64,000 bases of DNA from Batillaria attramentaria (Eukaryota > Mollusca > Gastropoda > Batillariidae). The position numbers and the translations under genes are program-made. This document shows positions 1-10,380 of the stretch, piece by piece. The DNA lies in assembly GCA_018292915.2 (NCBI GenBank), contig JACVVK020000492.1, positions 205,001-269,000 on the forward strand. The letters run 5' to 3'. Each line of letters opens with the position of its first letter. Position 1 is the first letter of the stretch. The notes beneath the pieces were generated by a model. The model was given only the letters and a program-made list of their open reading frames with translations, was not told the origin of the DNA and searched no databases.

Positions 1-867
1 AGTGGTTTTGTTTGCATGCTGAAACTACTTCTCATTGTGAAAACGTGCAAATGAAATGTGTGCAGAGTTTTACGCCTTTTTTTTTTTCTTTCCATAAACA
101 GGATTGTAGAACCTACGAGTATTTCTCGGACTTTGTGTTTTCTTGTTTTCTTTATTTTTGCTTCATTAAAGATTTCTTTTCACCAAGTTTTCCAGCACTG
201 TCTGTTTTCACTCGAGTGTTCACAGTTAGAGTAGCGCAGTTCTTGTGTACACAGGCGGCGGAACCCGAGAGTGGGGCTGGGGGGGGGGGGGGGGGTGTTG
301 GGGGGGGAAGGGGGCCTGCCCCCCCCTGTTCTTTTTGTTGTTGTTGTTGTTTGTTTGTTTCTTTTTTCTTTCTTTTAGTACTTTTTTTTGGAAGTGGGGG
401 GAGGGGGACAGAGTATCTCCCCGACACCCCCCCCCACCCCTCCCCTCCCCCCAAACACACACACACTTCTTGTTAGATTTCGGTTTAACTGTGCAACCCC
501 TCCCCCCATCCCCCCTCCTCCCCCCCTCCACCCGCCACTGGTGTGGTGAGCAGTAGTGTAGTATTTGGGCAGTGAACATAAATCAGTCATGCACTTACTG
601 TTCACGCACTGTACATATTAATGAAGGTGAGACCGCTGTGAAAACTGACCCGCCTGTCAGACCATTGCCCTGTGCTGTGACAAGGAAGTGCAAGGCTTAA
701 GTCAGTGACACGAAGACGGCCGTGAATCACCGTTACGTCCCACAGCGGAAACAAAAGGACACCTTCTTCATTTCCCGCTGCCCGCTCCCAGCTAAGTCCT
801 TGGCTTTTTGTCGAGACACAGAAAAGCTTTGACAGTGCACAGCGCGCTTTAAAGGTCGCGGGCATTT
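1..867. other. Non-coding, poly-G/poly-C and purine tracts
   Basis: G-runs near 276-320, C-runs near 425-535, T-rich stretches. Reading frames here are low-complexity translations. No gene is supported. Confidence 0.6.
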
Positions 868-1112
868 AATAATAATAATAATAATAATCTCATTAATATA
901 GGTGCTTTATCCCGAATGTGGCTCAAAGCACCGCGAGCTACACCTAACACGCACGCTCACGTGAATCACATGCATTCTCTCACACACTGGACATGAACAC
1001 ATTACAATCACGTGGTGCGAAGGGCCAGCTCAGCAATTTCAGTTTCGCAATTTTAGAACTGCATTCATTTTTTTTATTTTTTTTAAGTTTGTGGGCTGAA
1101 CATTTCCAAAGC
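868..1112 (+). mobile_element. (AAT)n-headed dispersed element, copy 1
   Basis: (AAT)n then GGTGCTTTA, GGCTCAAAGCACCG, CACGCTCACGTGAATCACA, ATTCTCTCACACACTGGACA and AACACATTACAATCACGT. Two more copies are at 7884-8093 (minus) and 28818-29078. No coding capacity; type uncertain. Confidence 0.65.
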
Positions 1113-1404
1113 CCTGGGTCCGTATGTAAAAGTCGAGGTTAATTTAACCCACCGCTACGGGCCTAACCCAGGACAAAAGAAACCCAAAAGCAAAATTAAA
1201 TACAAAAGGAAGCGAAGAAAGGAAGAAAAAAAATCCTTCTAAACAGGCTTAGGCACCTTGCTGGAATGTGACCGCTTCTTGATTTAAAACAACAACAACA
1301 ACAACAAAACCCAGAAAATTTAACCCTAGAGCTAGTTTAGTTCGAGGTTAGACTCTAACCCGGGGCTAAAAGCCCTAATCTCGACTACTACATGCGGGCC
1401 CAGG
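1113..1404. mobile_element. MITE with CCTGGG terminal inverted repeats, copy 1
   Basis: Left end CCTGGGTCCGTATGTAAAAG and right end (reverse complement) CCTGGGCCCGCATGTAGTAG form inverted repeats of about 30 bp continuing into TCGAG. It is about 292 bp with no ORF. A second copy is at 30126-30409, and a fragment of the interior (GGAAGCGAAGAA...ATCCTTCT) lies near 26960-27030. Confidence 0.7.
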
Positions 1405-1780
1405 AAGCATTTGCGGAAGACTTGCGAGCTGCACGTAATTCAGTATACGGTAAGTGCTAGTATTCAACCGTCAAGGGCCACATATCAAATTACAGTTTGA
1501 ATAACAAACCGTCCTAACTACCCGCGGCCTTTAATCTCATGACTGCCACCATTTGTAGATTGCACGTACCTCCAATGGTGCTGCCTGGCTCGCGGTTAAA
1601 AGGGTTAAATCCATCTTAGCCAAGCCAACTTACGTTTTGGAACAGTTTCGCTCGTGAAAGCGCCTGTACGCTCGAAATACTCTTATCTTGATGATTAGTA
1701 CAGCTCTTAATGCGATACAATACAAAAATGAAAATAAATAAATAATAAATAATTTGTATATGTATGGATGATCGTTTTTA

Positions 1781-1782
<2 letters not shown>

Positions 1783-1862
<80 letters not shown>
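1783..1862. repeat. (GT)n microsatellite, CG end
   Basis: About 70 bp of perfect GT followed by CGCGCGCG. Confidence 0.95.
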
Positions 1863-1924
1863 TGTGGGTGTGTGGGTGAGTGCGCGCTGGTTCGGCTCAA
1901 TGATTTTTATTGTCAGTTTTGTCT

Positions 1925-1985
1925 GAGCAGACAGTACAATTACCCTTCGAGGGACGAATAAAGTGATATCTTATCTTATCTTAAA
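1925..1985 (+). mobile_element. Retroposon tail (ATAAAG...ATCTT)n
   Basis: GACGAATAAAGTGATATCTT followed by ATCTT repeats resembles the 3' end of a non-LTR element. The body is not recognisable. Confidence 0.35.
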
Positions 1986-1999
1986 TAAATTAATAATAA

Positions 2000-2320
2000 C
2001 AAGCGCTCGATTTTTCACTTTTGAACAACGTAACAACGCAAAGTAGCCCTGTGTGTTACAAACACATGTTTGATACTGCGTGTGCTGCTCAAACCGGGAA
2101 GTTTCACTTCGAGAAAATGCCACTCGCAGCCGGTACGCTCCCATGTCGTCAATTGTACCTACAACTATACACACGAGACAGATTCCGTTTGTCGAGGCGA
2201 ACCATCCGAATTTATTTTCATCTCAAGGAAGCTAGACCACGGACTTCAACAAATCTTAAGACACGCACCGACAGAAACCATTGATGCGACCACGGTGACG
2301 ATAAATCGGCAGTTGTTTAC
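2000..2320 (+). repeat. 330-bp duplicated segment with Ig-like frame, copy 1
   Basis: Matches 4535-4855 at high identity. One plus frame reads SRKCHSQPVRSHVVNCTYNY then THETDSVCRGEPSEFIF, which resembles an Ig strand with Cys residues. No clear splice sites were found and changes between copies are largely non-synonymous. It may be an old exon or a repeat. Confidence 0.5.
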
Positions 2321-2347
2321 ACTTTGTTGTTTACACTTTGTTGTTTA

Positions 2348-2951
2348 AGGCCGTTCTTAACCGGGCGAACTTTTGGTTCGCGAACTAGGTTCGAAGAGTA
2401 CGGCGAACTAGATTCGCGCACGTTGTTTCTTAACCGACCGAACGCTTCTTCCCAAACCCTGGTTCGAAAGGTTCGCCGAACTAGGTTTGAAGTCTGTACA
2501 GCGTGTCGTGGGAACCCTCGCGATCCTTTGGCCGATCCTGCGCTCTGATTGGTTGCTCGGGGGAGAGCTGTTGTGCGCATGTACAAAGTTGAGGAAAATG
2601 GCGGACGGCATGGCGGCTATCGACTCACTTGACATTTCCCTCTGTTGCGCTCTTTTCCTCTTTTCTCCTCTTCCTCGGCTTCGAAGAGTTCACTCAAAAC
2701 GACAACTACCGCAAATGTCGTCTCGATCTACGAAGGCGGCCAATTTGGTTGTTTACGATTGTCTCAACTCTCGCCTTGTCACGGTTCGGGAGATGACGTA
2801 TGCATATCATTAACGGTCGGTTAAGAAAGAGAACTAGTTCGGCCGAACCTCTGGAACTACGTATGTGTGCGCGCTCGCCCTATTCGTATACAATACACAG
2901 TTCGCCGAACAAGTTCGCCGGACTGGTGGTTCGCCCGGTTAAGAACGGCCT
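2348..2951. mobile_element. PIF/Harbinger-like non-autonomous transposon
   Basis: Terminal inverted repeats AGGCCGTTCTTAACCGGGCG on both ends, 604 bp, flanked by TTA (2345-2347 and 2952-2954), the 3-bp target duplication typical of PIF/Harbinger. Subterminal GTTCGCCGAAC-type palindromes are frequent. No transposase. Confidence 0.8.
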
Positions 2952-2954
2952 TTA

Positions 2955-4362
2955 CACTTTGCGTAAGCGGTCGAGTTCAAATTATACGACTGTTGTCACA
3001 TTACTGGGACGCTCAGTGTGGTCGCTGCGTCATCGAGTGCGTTTCTGTTGGCTCGGAGCCAGCATTACAGACGCTGTCACTGTCCAGGTGTCTAAGTGGT
3101 GTGACGGTAGATACCACGAAAACAGCCCAGAACGATCTGTGAGCATACAAGTGGTTGCATTAGCCCCTTTTATTGAAACATATCTTGGCATATGCGCGTT
3201 AAACCTTGTAGGGCGTGCTTTAAACTTAAAATCAGATGCTGCAAAGTGACCTTTCCAGTGCACATTCAAAAGCCACGAGGAGTCATCTCCTTCCTGTGGC
3301 GGGGGTGTGCGAGACAGGGGGGTCACACTAAGGTAAGGTTGCCACAAAGTCACTGAGTCAAAAGGGAAGCACAGAAGCCTCTTTTATTCCTAGGTGGTGA
3401 CGCGACTGAGGTGTGACAGGTTCTCTCTCTCTCTCTCTCTCTGCACCTGATACACACACTTTCCTACCTATTCAACGTATGCCATAGTGCCATATGGGCA
3501 AAAGGTGGTTTCTCGGCAGGGTGAGAATTTTCCTTTTCCTCTCCCCCCCCCCCCCCTGTCTCTCTCCCCCTCCCCCTTCTACCCCCTAACTCTCCCCCTC
3601 TCTCTCTCTCACCCCCCCCCCCACCTCCCACCCCTCCCAGCAGCAACCAAAGCATTATCGTTATGCACGTGACTCTGCAGAGGTTTGGAGAAACGGCTTC
3701 ACAGGCACAGGATGGGCCCATTCCTTTTTGTTTTACCTTGGATCTGAGCCTAAGTTCTGAGCCTGAAGTTTCATTGCATCATTTTGTCCACCGTGAAAGC
3801 TAAACTCCAATAATGAGCCGACTTCTGTGCAAAATTCACAGGCGAGGGATGACAGAATAGAAGTTTTTAAAAAAAATCGGGGGCGTTTCTACAGAGAAGC
3901 CCCCCCCCAACCCCCCCCCCCCCCCCCCCCGAAAGAAACCCTATTTCCATTTTTTTGTAGAGGAAAAAACAAACAAACAAACAAACAAACAAACAAAACA
4001 ACAACAACAACAAACAGACAAACCAGGATTGTCCCTCTTTTCTGCAGAAAAAAACTGCTATTTTGTCAGATTCCGCCATCAGATATGCTTTCTCATCGTA
4101 CACTTTCAAACTGCCACGTTCCACCCCGTGTGCGTGTTACGTGCAGACTCACTGAGTGCAAAGTGTACAATCTGTCATGCTGTCAACCCTTAGATGTCGT
4201 AAACGTCATGTCGTCGCTCAGCGGCAGGAAATGTTGAAACATAGTTACGCTTTCCAGGTTTCCTTTGTTTAAATCTTGGATCATGGAGGGCTTTTCGCAG
4301 CGTAATCATCAAGGTACCACGATAAAGACCTGTACACAACACCACCACCAACAACAACCTAA

Positions 4363-4395
<33 letters not shown>

Positions 4396-4466
4396 AACAG
4401 ACAAACAAACATTCTCCTCTCCCCCCTCCCCCAACTTAATAAAATGAATAAATAAATAAATAAAAT

Positions 4467-4497
<31 letters not shown>

Positions 4498-4534
4498 TAA
4501 GAAAGAAAATAAATAAATAAATAAACAAACAAAT
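2955..4534. other. Non-coding stretch with C/T, G and AAC tracts
   Basis: (CT)n near 3423, C-rich 3540-3640, poly-C 3900-3930, (AAAC)n 3970-4010, (AAC)n 4350-4395 and (AAAG/AAAT)n 4443-4540. No gene recognised. Confidence 0.6.
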
Positions 4535-4855
4535 AAATAATAACAAGCGATCGATTTTTCACTTTTGAACAACGTAACAACGCAACGTCGCTGTGCATGT
4601 TTCAAAGGCATTTTTGATACAGTGTGTACTGCTCAAACCAGGAAGTTTTCCTTCGAGAAAGTGCCACTCGCAGCCGGTACGCTCCCATGTAGTCAATTGT
4701 ACCTACAACTATACACACGAGACAGATTCCGTTTGTCGAGGCGAACCAGCGGAATTTATTTTCATCTCAAGGAAGCTAGACCAAGGACTTCAACAAATCT
4801 TAAGATACACACCGACAGAAACCATTGATGCGACCACGGTGACGATAAATCGGCA
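4535..4855 (+). repeat. 330-bp duplicated segment with Ig-like frame, copy 2
   Basis: Copy of 2000-2320. It reads SRKCHSQPVRSHVVNCTYNY then GEPAEFIFISRKL. The flanking AATAAATAATAACAAGCG is shared, so the duplicated unit is larger than the open frame. Confidence 0.5.
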
Positions 4856-4908
4856 GTTACATAATCATACTACATGCGTCATAAGTAACTGTGTACGACA
4901 CAAATGCT

Positions 4909-4909
<1 letters not shown>

Positions 4910-4954
<45 letters not shown>
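4910..4954. repeat. (AC)n microsatellite
   Basis: Perfect AC dinucleotides, followed by poly-T at 4970-4986. Confidence 0.95.
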
Positions 4955-4956
<2 letters not shown>

Positions 4957-5267
4957 TGTAGAACGCTTTTTTTTTTTTTTTTTTTTACTTTAAAGCTCTT
5001 CCGAAGCACAACATTGCCAAGCAAACAACAAACAAATGGTTCATTTTACTTATACGGTGTTTCTTCAGCATTCAAATTTGTGATTTTTTTCATTTTGAAA
5101 CTCGCGGTGTGTGCACGATTGAAATGCTCACTGTATAAAAAAAAACACAAAAAAAACAACAACAACAACAAAAAACAAACAAACACTATAACACATTGTA
5201 GCTTAATCACTTGCATCGTTACTTATGACGCATGGTATACATTGCAGCTTATGGCACAGTCCCAGGG

Positions 5268-5442
5268 GGTGGGTGGGTGGGTGTTTGGGGGTTTAACGTC
5301 CTTTTCCACCACATACGGGTGATATCAAAGACGGGGCAACGATGAAAAAGCCAGCACAAATATTTGGCCCCAGCCGGGATACGAACTCACGACCCGAGCA
5401 TTGAGAGTCCAACGCTCTACCATTCGGCCACCCCGGCTCCCC
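5268..5442 (-). mobile_element. tRNA-headed SINE (family 1) with target duplication
   Basis: In reverse complement: GGTGGCCGAATGGTAGAGCG (A box region), GAGTTCGTATCC (B box region), then the family tail with GATATCACCC and GTTAAACCCCCAAACACCC. GGCACAGTCCCAGGG at 5253-5267 is repeated at 5443-5457: a 15-bp target-site duplication. It landed at the very end of a hAT-like MITE. Confidence 0.85.
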
Positions 5443-5453
5443 GGCACAGTCCC

Positions 5454-5736
5454 AGGGATGTCGTTTGGGGTCGGATCTCCGCTAAAAGCCGATTTTTTAA
5501 AGCCGATAATCTGTCTGTCATGTCGGTTGGCCCAGCCGAAGTTTTCACGAGTGAATCGGATCGATTATGTCCGTTTCTGCGAGATTCCTGTGCTGGCTGG
5601 ACTAATTTCCAAGAAAACGCAACTTTCGGTTTCAAGTGTTTTCCACGAGAACGCAACTTCTTTTTGTAAAAAGCCGAAACTTTCATGACTGTTTCGGCCA
5701 AATCGCCGAAGAAAAAAAAATCCTGGCAACATCACT
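5454..5736 (+). mobile_element. hAT-like MITE, copy 1
   Basis: Ends AGGGATGT and ACATCACT (inverted repeats with one mismatch). The interior is rich in AGCCGA/TCGGCT motifs. It is shorter than copy 3 because GAACTTCTTTAATTCATGG and neighbouring sequence is missing. Confidence 0.65.
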
Positions 5737-5904
5737 GATTCCAAGGTACGTTGCAAGCAATGGAACCAATAGGTAAATGGACACAGCAAGGGAGAGAACT
5801 GTGCGTGTATGGGAACAGTTATCACTAATTGCTATTTTTTAATCACTAGTTGCCAATTTTTCTTTACGAATGAAATGACAGAAAAAAGCAATAGGTACCA
5901 ATAG

Positions 5905-6105
5905 GTAGCGTGTCGGATTTAGCCGCTGCCCTACTGAGCGGCCGTCACCGATGTCATGGCGATGAAGCGTGGGTTCGAGCCCAGGTCGAGCTTGTGATAT
6001 GTGATACCGGTTTTTCCTGGCTGCCGGGCTGCTCATCGGGGGTTTCTCTCCGGGTTATCCGGCTTTCCTCCCCCAGCAAAATTGTAGAAATTGTAAAATA
6101 AATTA
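5905..6105 (+). mobile_element. tRNA-headed SINE (family 2), copy 1
   Basis: Box-B-like GGGTTCGAGCCC near 5971, then GGTTTCTCTCCGGGTTATCC and an A/T tail AAATTGTAAAATAAATTAAT. It shares its 3' half with 7685-7885. Confidence 0.55.
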
Positions 6106-6437
6106 ATTAAAGATCGTTATTGCGTGGCGCTGCACCGCGGCGACGCGCTTCTTCCGGGGGAAGCAGCCCAAATTTCCCGAAAGGGACTATAAAGTATTTA
6201 ACAAAAAAACCAAAAAAAAACCTAAATGAGTTCATAATTCATCTGTAATCGCCATCACACGCAGGTGACATTCGATTCACTACTGAAATGATTTGCTTGA
6301 AGCAAGTTAAACGAATTGTTTCTGGATTGTTCTTGTAGACGTTAGGAATACATTCACTTCTTACGGATGTATTAATCAGCTAAATCAGATAAATACCGAT
6401 CTCATTTAATGTGTAATTTCACAAAAAAATGAGGTGG
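6106..6437. other. Non-coding spacer
   Basis: No gene or clear repeat recognised apart from short A-runs near 6202-6225. Confidence 0.5.
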
Positions 6438-6529
6438 TTAACTCTTTGACGACGGAGCGCAATTTCTGACACACGATTTACTATAGGAAATCGTGTGTCA
6501 GAAATTGCGCTCCGTCGTCAAAGAGTTAA
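6438..6529. mobile_element. Perfect 42-bp foldback hairpin with TTAA ends
   Basis: Arms 6438-6479 and 6488-6529 are exact reverse complements around an 8-bp loop. Both ends are TTAA, the target preferred by piggyBac-type elements, followed by CTCTTTGACGACGG. Probably a tiny foldback MITE; it could fold as RNA if transcribed. Confidence 0.8.
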
Positions 6530-6651
6530 ACTGTAGCATACAATAAACGTTCCGTGAGATAAAGAACATTCAGTTCATCATTAAGAACACCCAGGAACAT
6601 AAAGCAACACTCAGTATTCTTGAACAGTTCCTTAGCTTTAAAAATCGATGT

Positions 6652-6657
6652 TTTATT
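6652..6657 (-). terminator. Candidate poly(A) signal for gene A
   Basis: AATAAA on the minus strand about 400 bp beyond the gene A stop codon. It is the first perfect hexamer I noticed downstream. This is inference without transcript support. Confidence 0.35.
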
Positions 6658-6677
6658 CGAAAAATATATGTTCCACG

Positions 6678-6763
6678 TAAACGGCGATGCAGCATTATAC
6701 TGGTAACAGTGGCAACAATATAAACGGCGATGCAGCATTATACTGGTAACAGTGGCAACAATA
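6678..6763. repeat. Exact 43-bp tandem duplication
   Basis: TAAACGGCGATGCAGCATTA... occurs twice back to back with no difference, so it is recent. It lies beyond the presumed 3' end of gene A. Confidence 0.9.
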
Positions 6764-7055
6764 TAAACGCCTTGTTTTAGATTAGTATATACTTGCCATG
6801 TCTTGCCATGTGTAGTTCAAAAGTTCGTTCGATGCTAATGCTATCTTCAAAATGTCTACCGTACGTTTTACCCCGTCTGTATATATACCAGCTGTGTTCT
6901 TACTGTACATAGTCAATGTCACTGTAGTCGTTGATGTATGTCTGTGTACAAATGCCAAAACCCGAAAAAGAGAAGAAAAAAATCAATATTCTATCTCACT
7001 TTGGGATTTTGGAAACCAACGGATGATGCTGACACCGTCGTACGTTATAGTTTCG

Positions 7056-7462
7056 CTAATCGGAATGCAGAAGGAAGCCGCTGAACGCTGCGACATAAGA
7101 GTAGAAATCGCTGGTGTAAAAAAGACTCCTCAGCCACACACGCTGGCCAGCTGTCAGATGGACATTCACGTGACACGTACTGCTGTCAGGGTAACCCACA
7201 TATTTACTGAAAACCATACAGAGTCCGAGGTTGTCGGCCACCATGCCAATATCACTAACGCCACCTGAGCCGGAATAGTCGCTGGTAGTGACAATCAGGA
7301 AGTAGGTGCCGTTATAGGGGACGGTAAAGCTTCCTGAGGTCCCGTTGTAGGCGCCTCCCTCGTTGAGCACAACATTGTCCAGGATGACGGGCGTCTCCTT
7401 CTCCAGTCGTTGGTGTTTCGACAGACGAGCGTGGAAAGCCACACGGCGGGTGAGAGTCACTG
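7056..7462 (-). CDS. Gene A exon 6: C1q domain and stop
   Basis: Acceptor ATTTCCAG|CAGTGA in phase 1; TAG stop at 7058-7056. It encodes RRVAFHARLS, the GGAYNGTSGSFTVPYNGTYF signature, STCHVNVHLTAGQRVWL and a C-terminal AFSGFLLHSD, the normal length for a C1q head. The plus-strand reading frame over 6852-7268 is only its antisense. Confidence 0.9.
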
Positions 7463-7508
7463 CTGGAAATGATCAGCCAACGTAAAGCGACAGAGTGAAG
7501 GAATGAGG

Positions 7509-7581
<73 letters not shown>

Positions 7582-10316
7582 CTATTTCACAGGCTCTGGA
7601 TTTGTTGGCTGATAATCGGCACTTGAATTTTTCTCTGCGATTTCGCTCGAAACAAAATAATGTTTACTACCAATGTGTGTGTTTCGTGGGCGGTCGGTGG
7701 TCTAGTGGTAAAGACTTCGTCACCAATCCGAGAGGTCAGATTCGAGTCCCAGTTGGGGCCAAGAACTTTTCCCTCCCGTATGTAGCATCGTCAAGTTCAT
7801 TTGGGCCGATCGTCGGGGATTCTCTCCGGGTACTCTCGGTCCCCACCCCCGACCCCCCCCCCACCCCCCCTCTGCTTGAAAACCTTAAAAATTAATGCAA
7901 TTCTAAATTCCGAAACTTAAATTGCTGAGCTGACCCTTCGCACCACGTGACTGTAATGGCTGCATGTCCAGTGTGTGAGAGAATGCGTGTGATTCACGTG
8001 AGGGTGCGTGTTGGGTTCAGTTCGCGGCGAATTTGAGCCATTTCAAGAAACTGGGTAATGTGCCTAGACAATACTCATTATTATTATTATTATCCCCCCC
8101 CCCATTAAAAAAAAACAAAAAAAAAACAAACAACCCCCCCCAAAAAAAAAAACCAAAAAAAAAAAACAACCCCAACCAAAAACAAAAACCAAAAAACAAA
8201 AACAATAAACCCAAAACCAAAAAACACAAACAAACAAACAAACAAAAACAAAACAAACAAACAAACAAACAAACAACAACAAAAACAAAAACTGTTAAAC
8301 TTACCAACGTTGTCCAGTTTCCGTTCAAGTGCATCCGTTTTCTGGTTCATCGAGGATTCAAGCGACTTTGTTTCGTTCCTCAGTCCGTCGACCAGTGTCT
8401 CCGATTTTGTATCCAGACTGTTGACGAGAGTCTTCAGGTCTTTGTTCTCGGCCTTGAGGTCGGTGTTCTCGGCCTCCAGTAGAGTGAGTCGCGCCTTGAT
8501 CTCGTCCACCACTAGCGCCGCTTCCAGCAGGGATCCATCGGGCAGACAACTCGTGGCCGGGTCGGTAGAGGGCAAGATGCAGGAATATTCACCTCCCTCT
8601 ACCGGGTTTGGAAGCTGGAGGTAGAAGCGACCGTCCTGGTACTTCGAGCTTGACTGTCTACCAGATGGAGTCTGAAAGAAGATATCAAAATCAAATACTT
8701 TCATCTCTAGTTTAAGAAGAGCACTCGGTGTTTGAACGGAAGTGTACGAGACGAGCACGTATAATTTGTCTGATCAGATAATCAGCCTGATAATACAAGG
8801 TTTTGTAAATTGAAACGAACAACAATAAGCTAAAAATGATATTCATACTTAAAAGCAGATTCTACCCTTTCTAAGATACCCGTACCACTACCAGTAACAA
8901 CATCGATGTGAATGTCGCACAATCATGTATTACAATGTCACTAGAGTATGAAGACCATGCTTCAAACACCACTGTCTTACTGACTGGTTGTAAAAGTCAC
9001 CTGCCACACAACATCAACAGCCGGATGTCCAGGACTGACAAACTGTCCACAGGTGAGAGTCACGTGCCAGCTGCCCGTATGATGGTCGTATATCGCCTTC
9101 CGGTCTTGTGCCACCTGCAAGCGGCCAGTTGTTCTTGGAGGTTCTGTGTGACACGAACGTTTAACATAAAAGGCAAATGTGGACTTTTGGTAGGGGTAGG
9201 TAAGTTTTGGATTCTTCAACCCTCCTTGCCAATAATGAAGAAATCAACCAGCACACTAGTGAACGTACTTTGGGGAAACTATGGAAAGCTGCGGTTGTAG
9301 AAGACACTGTAAGAATTTTGGCATCGTTACTTTCAGAATCGGAACTTCTATCCGAGGGGTGCGTTTCAGGCCTGCTTTCACGCAAACAGGTAAGTTACAT
9401 GGTGTTTGCTTGAGGTCCATTCAGATACATAGAGACATGTAGCAATATTGGTAATTACAGTTTGCCTTTGATACGAGTTTTGTACAAAGGTTACCTGCTA
9501 CAGTGAGATTAGCAGACCGCTCATACTTCTTTGATCCCGTGTTGCCAGTTGTTGATCTCACCATTACCTCCACGATAAGAGAGTAATTTCCTGAGTGTGC
9601 TATGCTGGCTGAACGAAGGGTCAAACCTCCATGTCCTTCAAACAGAAACTCAGTCGGACGTTCCAGCATCAACTGGACTGTCTGTCCGTTTAGCTGCGAA
9701 AACATGACAAACAGTTGTGAAAAGCATGTCTTCGGGGCTCATGTACTATACGATTGATTTTGTTTATTTGGACGTTTTAGATGTTTATTTAATTGTTTGA
9801 TTGTTTCCTGAGTCCTGTTTGGTTGTGTGGTTTGTGTGACTCATTTGCGTCACATAGTTTTGACGTACTATTTTAAGGAAGGTGCTACACTGGGCAGCCA
9901 ATTACGTTTCGACGAATTGTTGACACAACATTTTTATTTTCAGTTTGACTCGGTTACACGTACGCCTCTAACAGAACGCTGCATTGCTTGCAGTTCACAC
10001 TTTCATTCCTGATAACTTTTTTTAAAGATACGAACTTACAGTTTCAAAGTGATTACTTAAAGAAAACGTAGATATTGCGTTGGTAACAGTGTTTTCTTTT
10101 TATCCTGGAATAGCTTTGCTTGCATGTGTGTGATGGATTCACGACAAGCTTTTCTTTTATAGAATTTTTCTCAACCCTTTTGGGTTTGGCGGTGAAACTG
10201 ACGAGAATCCCATGTAGAACCTGCTGTTAATCTGAACCCGAACAGGTCCAATGAATGGTGAGATCAATGAATTTGTAGAGTGGTAGGCATAGATAGCAGG
10301 AACCGTTGTCATGTGC

Positions 10317-10380
<64 letters not shown>

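Noticed and set aside
1630..1961. Open frames of repeated Cys-Val or Thr-His over GT tracts (also at 31.6, 33.6, 39.5, 49.2, 50.1 and 56.2 kb)
   Set aside because: They are translations of (GT)n or (CA)n microsatellites.
6852..7268. 138-codon plus-strand frame
   Set aside because: Antisense of the gene A C1q exon; the minus strand has the domain and splice sites.
8908..9385. Plus frame 8908-9300 and minus frame 9161-9385
   Set aside because: Antisense or intronic sequence of gene A; the same shadows recur in gene C at 52533-52983.
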